A stretch of 16,830 nucleotides of DNA from assembly GCA_949298295.1 (NCBI GenBank), contig CASFWS010000017.1, forward strand, positions 1 to 16,830, read 5' to 3'. The notes beneath the pieces were generated by a model, which did not search any database, was not told the origin of the DNA, and worked only from the letters and a program-made list of their open reading frames with translations. The position numbers and the translations under genes are program-made. Below, in pieces: positions 8,490-16,409 of the stretch (position 1 is its first letter; each line of letters starts with the position of its first letter). The stretch comes from an uncultured Bacillota bacterium (lineage in GTDB: Bacteria; Bacillota_I; Bacilli_A; RFN20; CAG-826).

Positions 8490-10052
8490 ATGGAAGAGAA
8501 AAACTACCGTTTCGAAATCGATCCATCGGGGGCGAGGATGCCTACCGATTTCTCGTGGCAATTCGGATTCGGGGCCGACCACGCCCACCAAATGCTCCGA
8601 ACGGACATGTTCGAACACCTCAAGCTCGTCCACGACGAGCTCGGAGCCAAATACGTCCGCTTACACGGCATCTTCAACGACGACATGTACTGCTACTCGA
8701 CCTTCCGCGACTTCGCACCGATGCCGGGGAACCAGCACCGGGTCCGGGAAATGAACTTTCGCCAAGCCGGCATTGCCTATGACAACGTCCTGAAGGCCGG
8801 TTTGGAACCCTTCGTCGAACTCTCGATGATGCCGGACCATTTGGCCAGAGGGAAAGGAAGGGGCCTCCACTACCCCAACAACATCAATCCTCCGAAGGAC
8901 TATGCCCTCTATGGCGAATTCATCGAGACCTTTATCCGCTTTCTCCTCCGCCGTTATGGAGAGGAAAAGGTAAAGAACTGGTATTTCGAGGTATGGAACG
9001 AGCCGGACCTCGGCATGTTTTTCCACGGCAAGCAAAAAGACTATTTCCGTCTCTACGAGACCGCATCGAAAGCCATCAAGAAAGTTTGCCCTTCCCTCCG
9101 CGTCGGCGGACCCTCCACCAGCGGCTGCCGGTGGATAACGCCGTTCCTCGAATTTTGCAGGCAAAGCGGGAGCCCGGTCGACTTCGTGTCGACCCACCAC
9201 TATCCGGGCGACGGCTTTGGGAATTTGATCAGCTTTTCCGATTATCCCCGCATCTTCAAAACGATGCGGCAATCAATCAAAGAAGGCGCCCGCCTCGACG
9301 AAGCCCTGAGCCGGATGTTCTTCCATGAAGAGAAGGCGGCCCGCGTTCCCAAAGGCGCTTTGGTAAGCCTCGATGAGAAGCTCCTGTCCGAGTCGAAGGG
9401 CCTGCCGACCATCGTGAGCGAATGGAATTCGATGGCTATCTTCGCGGCCCCGATCCACGACGAGAAATATTCCGCGGCCTTAGTTCTTAAGTCGGTCCTC
9501 GATCTCAATAACCGCTTTGCCGGCTACATGTTTTGGTGCGTCTCCGACATCTTCGAGGAGATGCTCCAGCTCAACCGTCCTTTCCACGGCGGCTACGGCC
9601 TCGTTAGTAACGACGGCATCCCGAAGCCGAACTTCTGGGCCTTCAAGATGCTATCGAAGCTCTATCCCGAAAGGCTCCTCTCGGTCGGTTACCGGAGCAC
9701 TGCTCCCGTCGAGTGCGCTGCCTTTACCAACGGCCGAGACTATCAAGTCCTCGTTCTCGCTCAAGACAACGATCCGCGGCATAATGAAGAATTTGAAGTC
9801 AGTTTTGCGGTTCCTTTCCAAGCCAAGGACGTCACATTGGAGCGAATCGACGACCAGCACGCCAATCCCAAGGGTGTTTGGAAAAGCCTCGGGGCCATGG
9901 ACAATCCCCTGCCCTCGGAGGTTAGCGAAATCAAAGAAAAGTCCGCCCTCAGGAAAGAGAAATGGGGCTTCGCCTACGATGGATCGAAAACCGAAGTCCG
10001 CCTCCGCCTAAGGACCAACGACGCCTATCTCTTCACCCTTCTCGGAGTTTGA
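8490..10052 (+). CDS. Glycoside hydrolase family 39 (beta-xylosidase-like)
   Basis: A 520-residue cytosolic retaining glycosidase, close in size and motifs to bacterial GH39 beta-xylosidases that remove xylose from the non-reducing end of xylo-oligosaccharides. The TIM barrel fills most of the first 400 residues: AKYVRLHGIFNDDM, GLEPFVELSMMP, then YFEVWNEPDLG with acid/base Glu171, DFVSTHHYPGDGFG, and IVSEWNSM with nucleophile Glu311, followed by GYMFWCVSDIFEE. The last 100 residues form a beta-rich accessory domain. No signal peptide. It starts 2 nt after the GH3 stop, with AGGGG inside the end of GH3 as ribosome site, and ends 2 nt before GH43. GH39 also contains alpha-L-iduronidases, but the genes around it favour xylosidase activity (inference). 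Confidence 0.92.
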   Translation: MEEKNYRFEIDPSGARMPTDFSWQFGFGADHAHQMLRTDMFEHLKLVHDELGAKYVRLHGIFNDDMYCYSTFRDFAPMPGNQHRVREMNFRQAGIAYDNVLKAGLEPFVELSMMPDHLARGKGRGLHYPNNINPPKDYALYGEFIETFIRFLLRRYGEEKVKNWYFEVWNEPDLGMFFHGKQKDYFRLYETASKAIKKVCPSLRVGGPSTSGCRWITPFLEFCRQSGSPVDFVSTHHYPGDGFGNLISFSDYPRIFKTMRQSIKEGARLDEALSRMFFHEEKAARVPKGALVSLDEKLLSESKGLPTIVSEWNSMAIFAAPIHDEKYSAALVLKSVLDLNNRFAGYMFWCVSDIFEEMLQLNRPFHGGYGLVSNDGIPKPNFWAFKMLSKLYPERLLSVGYRSTAPVECAAFTNGRDYQVLVLAQDNDPRHNEEFEVSFAVPFQAKDVTLERIDDQHANPKGVWKSLGAMDNPLPSEVSEIKEKSALRKEKWGFAYDGSKTEVRLRLRTNDAYLFTLLGV

Positions 10053-10054
10053 CA

Positions 10055-11548
10055 ATGAAGACCGTCTACAACCCCTTTCTTCCGTTAGATGAATACGTGC
10101 CGGACGGCGAGGCCCATGTCTACGATGGCCGCGTCTATCTCTATGGAAGCCACGACAAGGCCGGGAGCGATCGCTTCTGCGTCCAGGACTATGTCGTCTA
10201 TAGCGCCCCCGTCGACGATCTGTCCTCCTGGACCTATCATGGCATCAGTTACCGGAAGAACCAGGATATTCGCGGTTTCGGAAAGAAAGAGGATGATCTC
10301 CCGGACTACTACGCGCCCGACTGCGTGAAAGGCAACGACGGCCGTTACTATCTTTACTACGTGGCCATGGGGCCCAAGGTCCACCCTTTCGGCCCGATCG
10401 CCGTCGCGGTGAGCGAACGGCCGGAGGGACCTTTTTCCTACTACGGCGACGTCTCCTACGAAGACGGGAGCCCGATGCTCACCTATTTGACCAACGACCC
10501 GGCTCTCCTCAACGATGGGGGTCGCATCTACCTTTACTACGGCTGGGCGATCGGGATGGACATGTCGTCGAAGCTCCTGGCTCCGCTTTACCGCTATGTG
10601 CAAAGCAAGCTTTTCGGCCGGAGCTATCAGGAAATCAAAGCCACCAAGCCCTCGATCATGGGCTGCGCCTTCCTTGAACTCAAAGACGACATGCTCACGG
10701 CCAAGGGAAAGCCGCATCTCGTCTTGAATAGCCTCTCGACGGCTGAAAAAGGAACATTGGAATACGAACATCCGTTCTACGAAGCGGCTTCGATCCGCAA
10801 ATTCGGCTCCCGTTACTATCTCGTATATTCATCGGGCAAGAACAACGAACTCGCCTACGCGATGAGCGACCGCCCCGACGGCGGCTTCGAGGTAAAGGGA
10901 ACCCTCATTTCCAACGCCGATCTCGGCTACCGCGGAAACAAGAAGGCCAAAGCCCCGGCCGGGACGATTCACGGCTCCTTGGAAAAAATCGGGGACGATT
11001 ACTATGTCTTCTACCACCGCCTCACCCACGGGACCGATTTTTCGCGCCAGGCGACGGCCGAGAAGGCAAAGATGAACAAAGACGGAACCTTCGACCAGAT
11101 CGGAATCACCAGCCAAGGGCTCTATGGCAAGCCGCTTCCCGGAAGCGGCGTCTACCCGGCCGCCATCGCTTGCTATCTTTACGGCCCTAAGACTTACAAG
11201 ATCGGCAATGGAGTCGGAAAGAAATTCCCGCGCGTCTATGAAGACAGCGGCCTTGTCTATGTCCGCGACGTCGTCGACCGAACGACGATTGGCTACAAAT
11301 ACTTTGCCTTCGCTGAAGGGTCTTTCCTTTCCCTTACCTATCGCGGAACGGCCAGGGGAAGCATCGAGATAAGGCACGAGGAAGGCGGAAAACCGGTCGG
11401 ATACGTGGCCATAGAGCCAGCGGCCAGCTGGAAAAAGGCCAAGGCATCGTTCCCTTTCCACCAAGGGGAAGGCGCCCTTTACCTCACTTTCCGCGGCAAG
11501 GGAAAACTGGATCTCCGATTCATTGAATTCACATCGGAAAAGAAATGA
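10055..11548 (+). CDS. Glycoside hydrolase family 43 with C-terminal beta-sandwich module
   Basis: A 497-residue inverting pentosidase, expected to cut terminal xylose or alpha-L-arabinofuranose. The five-bladed propeller covers about 1-330: YVPDGEAHVYDGRVYLYGSHD (Asp17 is the likely general base), DLPDYYAPD (Asp89), LTNDPALLNDGGRIYLYYG and HPFYEAASIRKFGSRYYLVY with Glu243 as the likely acid. Residues about 365-497 look like a CBM6-type beta sandwich (LSLTYRG repeats, then GALYLTFRGKGKLDLRFIEF). The true start is 10055, with CGGAG 7 nt upstream; an in-frame ATG at 9962 would add a Pro/Arg-rich stretch read out of frame from GH39. No signal peptide, so the sugar-binding module would act inside the cell. 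Xylosidase and arabinofuranosidase cannot be told apart here. Confidence 0.9.
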   Translation: MKTVYNPFLPLDEYVPDGEAHVYDGRVYLYGSHDKAGSDRFCVQDYVVYSAPVDDLSSWTYHGISYRKNQDIRGFGKKEDDLPDYYAPDCVKGNDGRYYLYYVAMGPKVHPFGPIAVAVSERPEGPFSYYGDVSYEDGSPMLTYLTNDPALLNDGGRIYLYYGWAIGMDMSSKLLAPLYRYVQSKLFGRSYQEIKATKPSIMGCAFLELKDDMLTAKGKPHLVLNSLSTAEKGTLEYEHPFYEAASIRKFGSRYYLVYSSGKNNELAYAMSDRPDGGFEVKGTLISNADLGYRGNKKAKAPAGTIHGSLEKIGDDYYVFYHRLTHGTDFSRQATAEKAKMNKDGTFDQIGITSQGLYGKPLPGSGVYPAAIACYLYGPKTYKIGNGVGKKFPRVYEDSGLVYVRDVVDRTTIGYKYFAFAEGSFLSLTYRGTARGSIEIRHEEGGKPVGYVAIEPAASWKKAKASFPFHQGEGALYLTFRGKGKLDLRFIEFTSEKK

Positions 11549-11575
11549 GCCATTAGGCGAAAGGAAAAACATCAT

Positions 11576-12882
11576 ATGGAATTCAGCAAAGACTTTCTCT
11601 GGGGCGCGGCCACCTCGGCCCCGCAGGTCGAAGGGGCTTACCTCGAAGGCGGGCGGACCGAAAGCATTTGGGACGTAGCCCCGCCGAAAATATCAAAGAC
11701 GGCAGCAACTGCCATGACACCTGCGACAGCTACCACCGGTACAAAGAAGATGTCGCCATCATGAAAAGGCTCGGCTTCAAAAGCTACCGTTTTTCCCTTT
11801 CCTGGCCGCGCATCGTGCCGGAAGAAGGGAAGGTCAACCCGGAAGGGATCGCTTACTACCGCTCCTTGATCGAGGAACTCCTCCGAAACGGGATCGAGCC
11901 GCTGGTAACCATCTACCACTGGGACCTGCCTCTTTGGGCGCAAAAGAAGGGCGGTTGGCTTTCGAGGGAAATCGTTTCCCTTTTCGCCTCCTATACCGAG
12001 GCGGTCGTCTCTTCCTTGAGCAACCTCGTGACCTATTGGATCATCATGAACGAGCCTCAGTGCTTCATCATGAACGGCCATATGGTCGGGGCACACGCTC
12101 CCTTCATGAAACATTACCTAGCTCTCGACAAATTGACCGCCAATTGCCTTTTGGCTTTCCACGAGAGCGCCGAAATCATCCGCAAAAAGGCCAAGAAAAC
12201 CCCAAAAATTGGCATTTCGATGGCAGCTGGATGCTATTTGCCGGAAAGCGAATCCGAACGCGATATCGAGGCGGCGAGGCGCAAAAGCTTCTACCACAAG
12301 GCGGGAACGATGTCCAACCGCTGGTGGGGCGATCCCCTGATTCTCGGGAAGAGGGTCCGAGCCTATTTAGTCTATGCCACGCCGCGGAGATACCTGTCGA
12401 AGATCAAGACCAAACTCGACTTCATCGGGATCAACTCCTACTCGCCTTTCGAAGAAAGCTATGTGCCCAATAACGAGCCAAGCGAACATACCAATTCCCT
12501 CGGCTGGAAGATCGATGGACGAGTCCTCTATTGGACGCTCCGCTTCTTCTATGAACGCTACCATCTCCCGCTCATGGTCACCGAGAACGGGCTATCCCTC
12601 GACGAGAAAGACGAGGTACTCGACGGAGAGAAAGTCCACGACCCGAGGAGAATAGCTTTCCTCAAGGATTATCTCCACAACGTCAAGCGAGCCGTCGAGG
12701 ACGGCATCCCCGTCCTGGGGTACCAGCACTGGAGCCTTCTCGACAACTTCGAATGGGCGGAAGGCTACGGACCTCATTTCGGCCTCGTGAGAGTGGACAG
12801 AGAAACGAAAAACCGAACAGTTAAAGACAGTGCCTATTTCTATTCGGAAGTAATCAAGAGCAACGGAGGAAACATCGAATGA
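11576..12882 (+). pseudogene. Glycoside hydrolase family 1 beta-glucosidase; one frameshift as written
   Basis: A cytosolic retaining beta-glycosidase. It opens MEFSKDFLWGAATSAPQVEG, the GH1 N-terminal signature, then loses frame at the C-run 11679-11682; one added C gives SIWDVAPAENIKDGSNCHDT and joins DSYHRYKEDVAIMKRLG. Corrected length is 435 residues, near the family norm. Acid/base is Glu160 in IIMNEPQ, nucleophile Glu337 in LMVTENGLSL; the C-terminus has YQHWSLLDNFEWAEGYGPHFG. That EWAEGY loop is the form found in beta-glucosidases acting on unphosphorylated sugars, not the loop of 6-phospho-beta-glucosidases, in keeping with uptake by a symporter. The ATG lies 27 nt after GH43, preceded by AAAGGA. 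Its stop overlaps the isomerase ATG. Fine specificity (glucoside, galactoside, xyloside) is open. Confidence 0.88.
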
Positions 12883-14297
12883 GAAACCTGCCAGCCGTCA
12901 AGATTGGGATCGTCGCCGTTTCGCGCGACTGCTTCCCCGAAGAGCTTGCGGTCAACCGTCGAAAAGCTGTCGTCGAAAGCTTCGAGAAAAAATATGGGAA
13001 AGGGATTCTCTACGAATGCCCGGTCACCATCGTCGAAAGCGAGATCGACATGGAAAAGGCCTTGGCGGACTTGAAGAAAGAAAACTGCAACGCCTTGGTT
13101 GTGGCCCGTCATGTTCGCGGCGGCGGCCGAAGAAAACATCGCCGTCCTTTCCTCGAGCCGGGGGGATGCCTATTGCGGACTTCTCAACGCTTCCTACAAT
13201 CTCCACCTCCGCGGCGTTAAGGCTTACATTCCCGAAGAGCCGGTCCAAGACGAAGAAGGCGTAGCCGATCTCATCTACGAATTCATCCCGATTGCCCGCG
13301 CTGCCTATGGTCTCCGCCACCTGAAAATCATTTCCTTCGGGCCGCGCCCTAGCAACTTCATGGCCTGCAATGCCCCGATCCAGCAGATTTACAACCTCGG
13401 GGTCGAGATCGAGGAGAATAGCGAGCTCGACCTCTTCGAATCATTCAAGAAACATGCAGGCGACGAGCGAATCCCATCGATCGTCGAAGACATGGCCAAG
13501 GAGCTCGGAGGCGGCAACAAAAAACCGGAGATTCTCCCCAAGCTCGCCCAGTACGAACTAACCTTGCTCGATTGGATTAAATCCCACCGCGGCAGCCGCG
13601 ACTACGTAGCCGTCGCCGGAAAATGCTGGCCGGCCTTCCAAACCCAGTTCGGCTTTGTTCCTTGCTACGTCAATAGCCGCTTGACGGGGCGCGGCATCCC
13701 CGTCTCGTGCGAAGTCGATATCTATGGAGCCCTTAGCGAGTGGATCGGCACGGCCGTCTCCGACGATGCCGTAACTCTCCTCGACATCAACAACACCGTC
13801 CCGAAGGAACTCTACCGCCGTGATATCGAAAGCAAATATCCCTACCGACCGACGTCTTCATGGGCTTTCACTGCGGAAACACCTGCAGCCGGAAACTATG
13901 CTCGCCGACGATGAAATACCAGCTCATCATGGCCCGCTCGCTGCCAGAAGAAGTCACTCAGGGGACGATCGAAGGCGACATCGTGCCCGGAAGCATCACC
14001 CTCTTCCGCCTTCAATCCACCAGCGACAACCTCCTAAAGGCCTATGTCGCGGAAGGCGAAGTCCTGCCGGTCAAGACTCATTCCTTCGGCTCGATTGGCG
14101 TTTTCGCCATCAACGAAATGGGGCGCTTTTACCGCCACGGACTCCTCGCCAAGCACTTCCCCCACCATGGAGCCGTCGCCTTCGGCCATTTCGGAAAGCC
14201 TCTCTATGCTCTCTTTTCTTACCTCGGCGTTCCGGATATCGGCTACAACCGCCCGGCCGGCCTTCCCTATCCCGGCGAAAACCCCTTCGGCAAATGA
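12879..14297 (+). pseudogene. L-fucose isomerase-like (COG2407-type) sugar isomerase; two breaks as written
   Basis: Probably an aldose-ketose isomerase feeding the downstream kinase. It is read in three pieces: 12879-about 13100, about 13102-13845, and about 13846-14297. Piece 1 runs to ENCNALVV; piece 2 resumes at PVMFAAAAEENIAV and RGDAYCGLLNASYNL; piece 3 holds DVFMGFHCGNT and ends GYNRPAGLPYPGENPFGK. In this superfamily a metal-binding Glu and Asp sit 24 residues apart (Glu337 and Asp361 in E. coli FucI, as I recall); here the Glu of SCEVDIYG and the Asp of LLDINN have exactly that spacing. The break near 13100 lacks 3n+2 bases, and from related isomerases I expect about 20-25 residues to be missing between these points. 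The break near 13840-13848 is a single missing base. ATGA overlaps with GH1 and with XylB, plus GGAGG before the start, indicate coupled translation. The substrate could be L-fucose, D-arabinose, L-arabinose or, given XylB, D-xylose. Confidence 0.78.
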
Positions 14298-15754
14298 ACA
14301 CCTTCATTGGAATCGATCTCGGAACGAGCTCCATCAAGCTCCTTTTGGTCAGGGAGGACGGACAGCTTCTCTCTTCGACGAGCGTTCCCTGTCCAATCTA
14401 TCAACCTGAACCTGGCTATTTTGAGCAAAAGCCGGAAGATTGGTTCATCGCGGCCAAAAAGGGAATCTCATCGCTTCTCGACGGCCAGGATCGAAAGGCT
14501 GTCAAAGCCATCGGGGTCGCCGGCCAGATGCATGGCCTCGTCGCGATGAATGCCGGCGGAGAGGCGATCCGCCCGGCCATTCTTTGGAACGACAGCCGCT
14601 CGGAAAAGGAGTGCGTTTATCTTAACGAAACCTTTGGCCGCGAAAGGATGACCAAGCTGTCCGGAAACGTCGCCTTCGCCGGTTTTACCCTGCCAAAAAT
14701 CCTTTGGCTCAAGGAAAAGGAGCCGCAAAACTTCGCTCAAATTTTCAAAGTCCTCCTTCCCAAAGACTATTTGAACTACCGTCTCACCGGGGTCTATGCG
14801 ACCGATCATAGCGACGCCAGCGGGACCCTTCTTTACGATCCCTTCCGTCGGGGCTCGAGCGACGAGCTTCTGTCATTGACCGGTTTAGATAAAACCGTCC
14901 TTCCGCCGATCAGCCCATCTTCAACTTTCATTGGACGCCTCAAGTCTGACCTCGCGGCCGAACTTGGCCTGGGTGACGATGTGCAAGTGGTCGCTGGGTG
15001 TGGCGACAATGCCGGGGCCGCCCTCGGCCTCGGCATCCTTCGGGAAGGCGAGGCAATGCTTTCCTTGGGGACCAGCGGTACTATCCTCCTTCCCCTTTCT
15101 GAAACGAAGGTCGACCCGGAAAACGCCATCCACACCTTCATGGATGCCAAAGGCAACCCCTGCTTTCTGGCTTGCATCCTCAGCGCTGCCTCGGCCTATT
15201 CCTGGTGGGAGGGCATTCTTTCCTCCCACGACTACAGCCGGGAACAAGAAGGCCTGGAGTCTCTTCTTGGGAAAAACGATGTCTACTTCTTGCCCTATCT
15301 AGCAGGTGAACGCAGTCCCCACAATGACGTTTCTGCCCGGGGCGCCTTCGTCGGAATGGGCTTCGGGACGACAAGGCAGAAGATGACCCTTTCCGTCCTC
15401 GAAGGGGTGGCCTTTGCCCTCCGGGATTGCCTTGAGGTCATGAAGCGAAACGGGGCCCGCATCCAAAAAGCCCGGATTGCCGGCGGCGGAGGCAAGAGCG
15501 CCCTATGGCAAAAGATTCTCGCCAACGTTCTTCAAATCGAGATCGAGGTACCTTCTCTGAGCGAAGGCCCGTCCTTCGGAGCGGCCATGTTGGCGATGGT
15601 GGCGGCTGGCGCCTATCCTTCTCTCGAAGCGGCTTCGGAGCGCCTATCAAAAGTCACAAGCGTCGTTTTGCCGTCGAGCGATCTAGTCAAGACCTACGAA
15701 GAACGATATCTCCATTGGCGTAGACTTTACCCAGCCCTCAGAGGCCGTTTCTAG
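14294..15754 (+). CDS. xylB: Xylulokinase (FGGY family)
   Basis: Phosphorylates D-xylulose to D-xylulose 5-phosphate with ATP, linking released pentose to the pentose phosphate or phosphoketolase route. The 486 residues match FGGY kinases: GIDLGTSSIKLLLV at the N-terminus (phosphate 1 loop), GVAGQMHGLV near residue 75 (the QMHG form typical of xylulokinases), ILWNDSRSEKE, CGDNAGAALGLG with catalytic Asp238, SLGTSGT (phosphate 2), FLPYLAGERSPH and AGGGGKSALW (adenosine site). Length is normal. The start overlaps the isomerase stop (ATGA). It is the last operon gene; I see no strong terminator in the 130 bp after it. Other FGGY kinases (L-ribulose, L-fuculose) are less likely because of the QMHG motif and overall fit. 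Confidence 0.92.
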   Translation: MNTFIGIDLGTSSIKLLLVREDGQLLSSTSVPCPIYQPEPGYFEQKPEDWFIAAKKGISSLLDGQDRKAVKAIGVAGQMHGLVAMNAGGEAIRPAILWNDSRSEKECVYLNETFGRERMTKLSGNVAFAGFTLPKILWLKEKEPQNFAQIFKVLLPKDYLNYRLTGVYATDHSDASGTLLYDPFRRGSSDELLSLTGLDKTVLPPISPSSTFIGRLKSDLAAELGLGDDVQVVAGCGDNAGAALGLGILREGEAMLSLGTSGTILLPLSETKVDPENAIHTFMDAKGNPCFLACILSAASAYSWWEGILSSHDYSREQEGLESLLGKNDVYFLPYLAGERSPHNDVSARGAFVGMGFGTTRQKMTLSVLEGVAFALRDCLEVMKRNGARIQKARIAGGGGKSALWQKILANVLQIEIEVPSLSEGPSFGAAMLAMVAAGAYPSLEAASERLSKVTSVVLPSSDLVKTYEERYLHWRRLYPALRGRF

Positions 15755-15887
15755 CCATCCTTCCAAAGGAAAACGGGCATTGCCAAAGAGCTCTCTTGCT
15801 TGGACTAATTGCTGATAAAGCGTCTTAAAGAAGGCCTTTTTGCGGGCGTTTATCACGCTTCGCCTGTCGTTTCGAAGCAGATGCGAA

Positions 15888-15916
15888 GAAAAAAAGAAAA
15901 GCTCGATTTCTCGAGC
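15888..15916 (-). terminator. Rho-independent terminator of ssrA
   Basis: Read on the minus strand: GCTCGA-GAAA-TCGAGC, a perfect six-pair stem with a GAAA tetraloop, followed by TTTTCTTTTTTTC. It begins 14 nt after the tmRNA 3' end. On the plus strand the hairpin is preceded, not followed, by the A-run, so it should not end the sugar operon. Confidence 0.9.
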
Positions 15917-15929
15917 CATCCTTGCTTGT

Positions 15930-16332
15930 TGGTGGAGCCGAGGGGAATCGAACCCCTGTCCGAAGAAGACCCGACGAGAACGCCTACAGTTTAGGCTAGG
16001 TCTATGACTTCGCCCACCCGACTGACAAAGCCGAAGTCGGAAGGGCTAGGCTGGACAGAATTTTCGTCGCTTCGCCTCAGCCGAGGCTAAGCGCTTATCG
16101 CCTTTAATGACGCCCACACCGGCCAATAGGCGCTAAATGGCCGGGAGACGTGCTGCCCTCGGATCAATGCCGAGGAACCCGTAGGCTACCGATTAGGCGC
16201 AAGCATACGAAGCGCGCATCGCGGGCTTCGCATAGAGATAACTGTTGTCAGTTATTGTTGGTTGGCGTTTAGGCTCGCCACGCCACTGCTGTCCAAGCCG
16301 GAATCATTCCCCGTCAAAACCAGAACGACCCC
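15930..16332 (-). ncRNA. ssrA: Transfer-messenger RNA (tmRNA), one-piece
   Basis: Rescues stalled ribosomes and tags the unfinished protein for proteolysis. The 3' end, GGGGTTCGATTCCCCTCGGCTCCACCA in two parts (T arm, then acceptor strand and encoded CCA), pairs with the 5' end GGGGTCG 400 nt away to give the seven-pair tRNA-like acceptor stem, including two G-U pairs. The 5' domain reads GGTTTTGACGGGGA, the near-universal tmRNA start. The centre holds a short reading frame after AATAACT, as in Bacillus subtilis, and a TAA stop, followed by hairpin regions such as CCTCGG-CATTGAT-CCGAGG. Length about 403 nt; the gene is not split. It runs convergent to the sugar operon and has its own promoter and terminator. 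Confidence 0.95.
16193..16249 (-). other. tmRNA tag-peptide reading frame
   Basis: From the likely resume codon GAC (16249) to TAA (16195-16193), the frame encodes DNSYLYAKPAMRASYACA, to which the tmRNA-borne Ala is added in front. The resume site is chosen because it follows AATAACT, which stands at the same place in the Bacillus subtilis tmRNA. The other two frames stop at unlikely places. The tag ends YACA rather than the common ALAA. Confidence 0.75.
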
Positions 16333-16336
16333 ATTC

Positions 16337-16351
16337 GCTCCTTTGCGGAGC
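16337..16351 (-). other. Hairpin in the ssrA 5' leader
   Basis: On the minus strand GCTCC-GCAAA-GGAGC forms a five-pair stem that ends 5 nt before the mature tmRNA 5' end. It lies between the promoter and the processed RNA and would be removed by RNase P; it may help present the cleavage site. Confidence 0.5.
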
Positions 16352-16357
16352 CTGATT

Positions 16358-16366
16358 ATTATAACA
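16358..16366 (-). promoter_or_regulatory. ssrA: ssrA promoter, extended -10
   Basis: Minus strand TGTTATAAT contains a perfect TATAAT preceded by the TGn extension. No good -35 lies 16-18 bp upstream, which an extended -10 can tolerate. The predicted start is about 20 nt before the mature tmRNA end. Confidence 0.75.
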
Positions 16367-16395
16367 GCCATTTGGCAACGATGTGATCACGCGCA

Positions 16396-16409
16396 TGTAA
16401 GCGCTTTAC
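16396..16409. promoter_or_regulatory. Operator-like palindrome 3
   Basis: TGTAAGCGCTTTAC shares the first 11 bases TGTAAGCGCTT with palindrome 2 and fits 12 of 14 cre-consensus positions. It overlaps the putative -35 of the gene at 16460 and lies about 30 bp upstream of the ssrA -10, so it could affect either; the rightward gene is the more natural target. Confidence 0.55.

Noticed and set aside
9962..10054. Upstream in-frame ATG that would lengthen GH43 by 31 residues
   Set aside because: The extra part overlaps the GH39 C-terminus out of frame and is Arg/Pro-rich. The ATG at 10055 has a good ribosome site and a family-like N-terminus.
15683..15919. 78-codon minus-strand frame downstream of ssrA
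   Set aside because: It overlaps the ssrA terminator and the end of xylB, and the translation resembles no protein.
15930..15965. A tRNA gene on the minus strand
   Set aside because: The T arm and CCA-bearing acceptor strand are tRNA-like, but no anticodon arm is adjacent. The matching acceptor strand lies 400 nt away, as in tmRNA.
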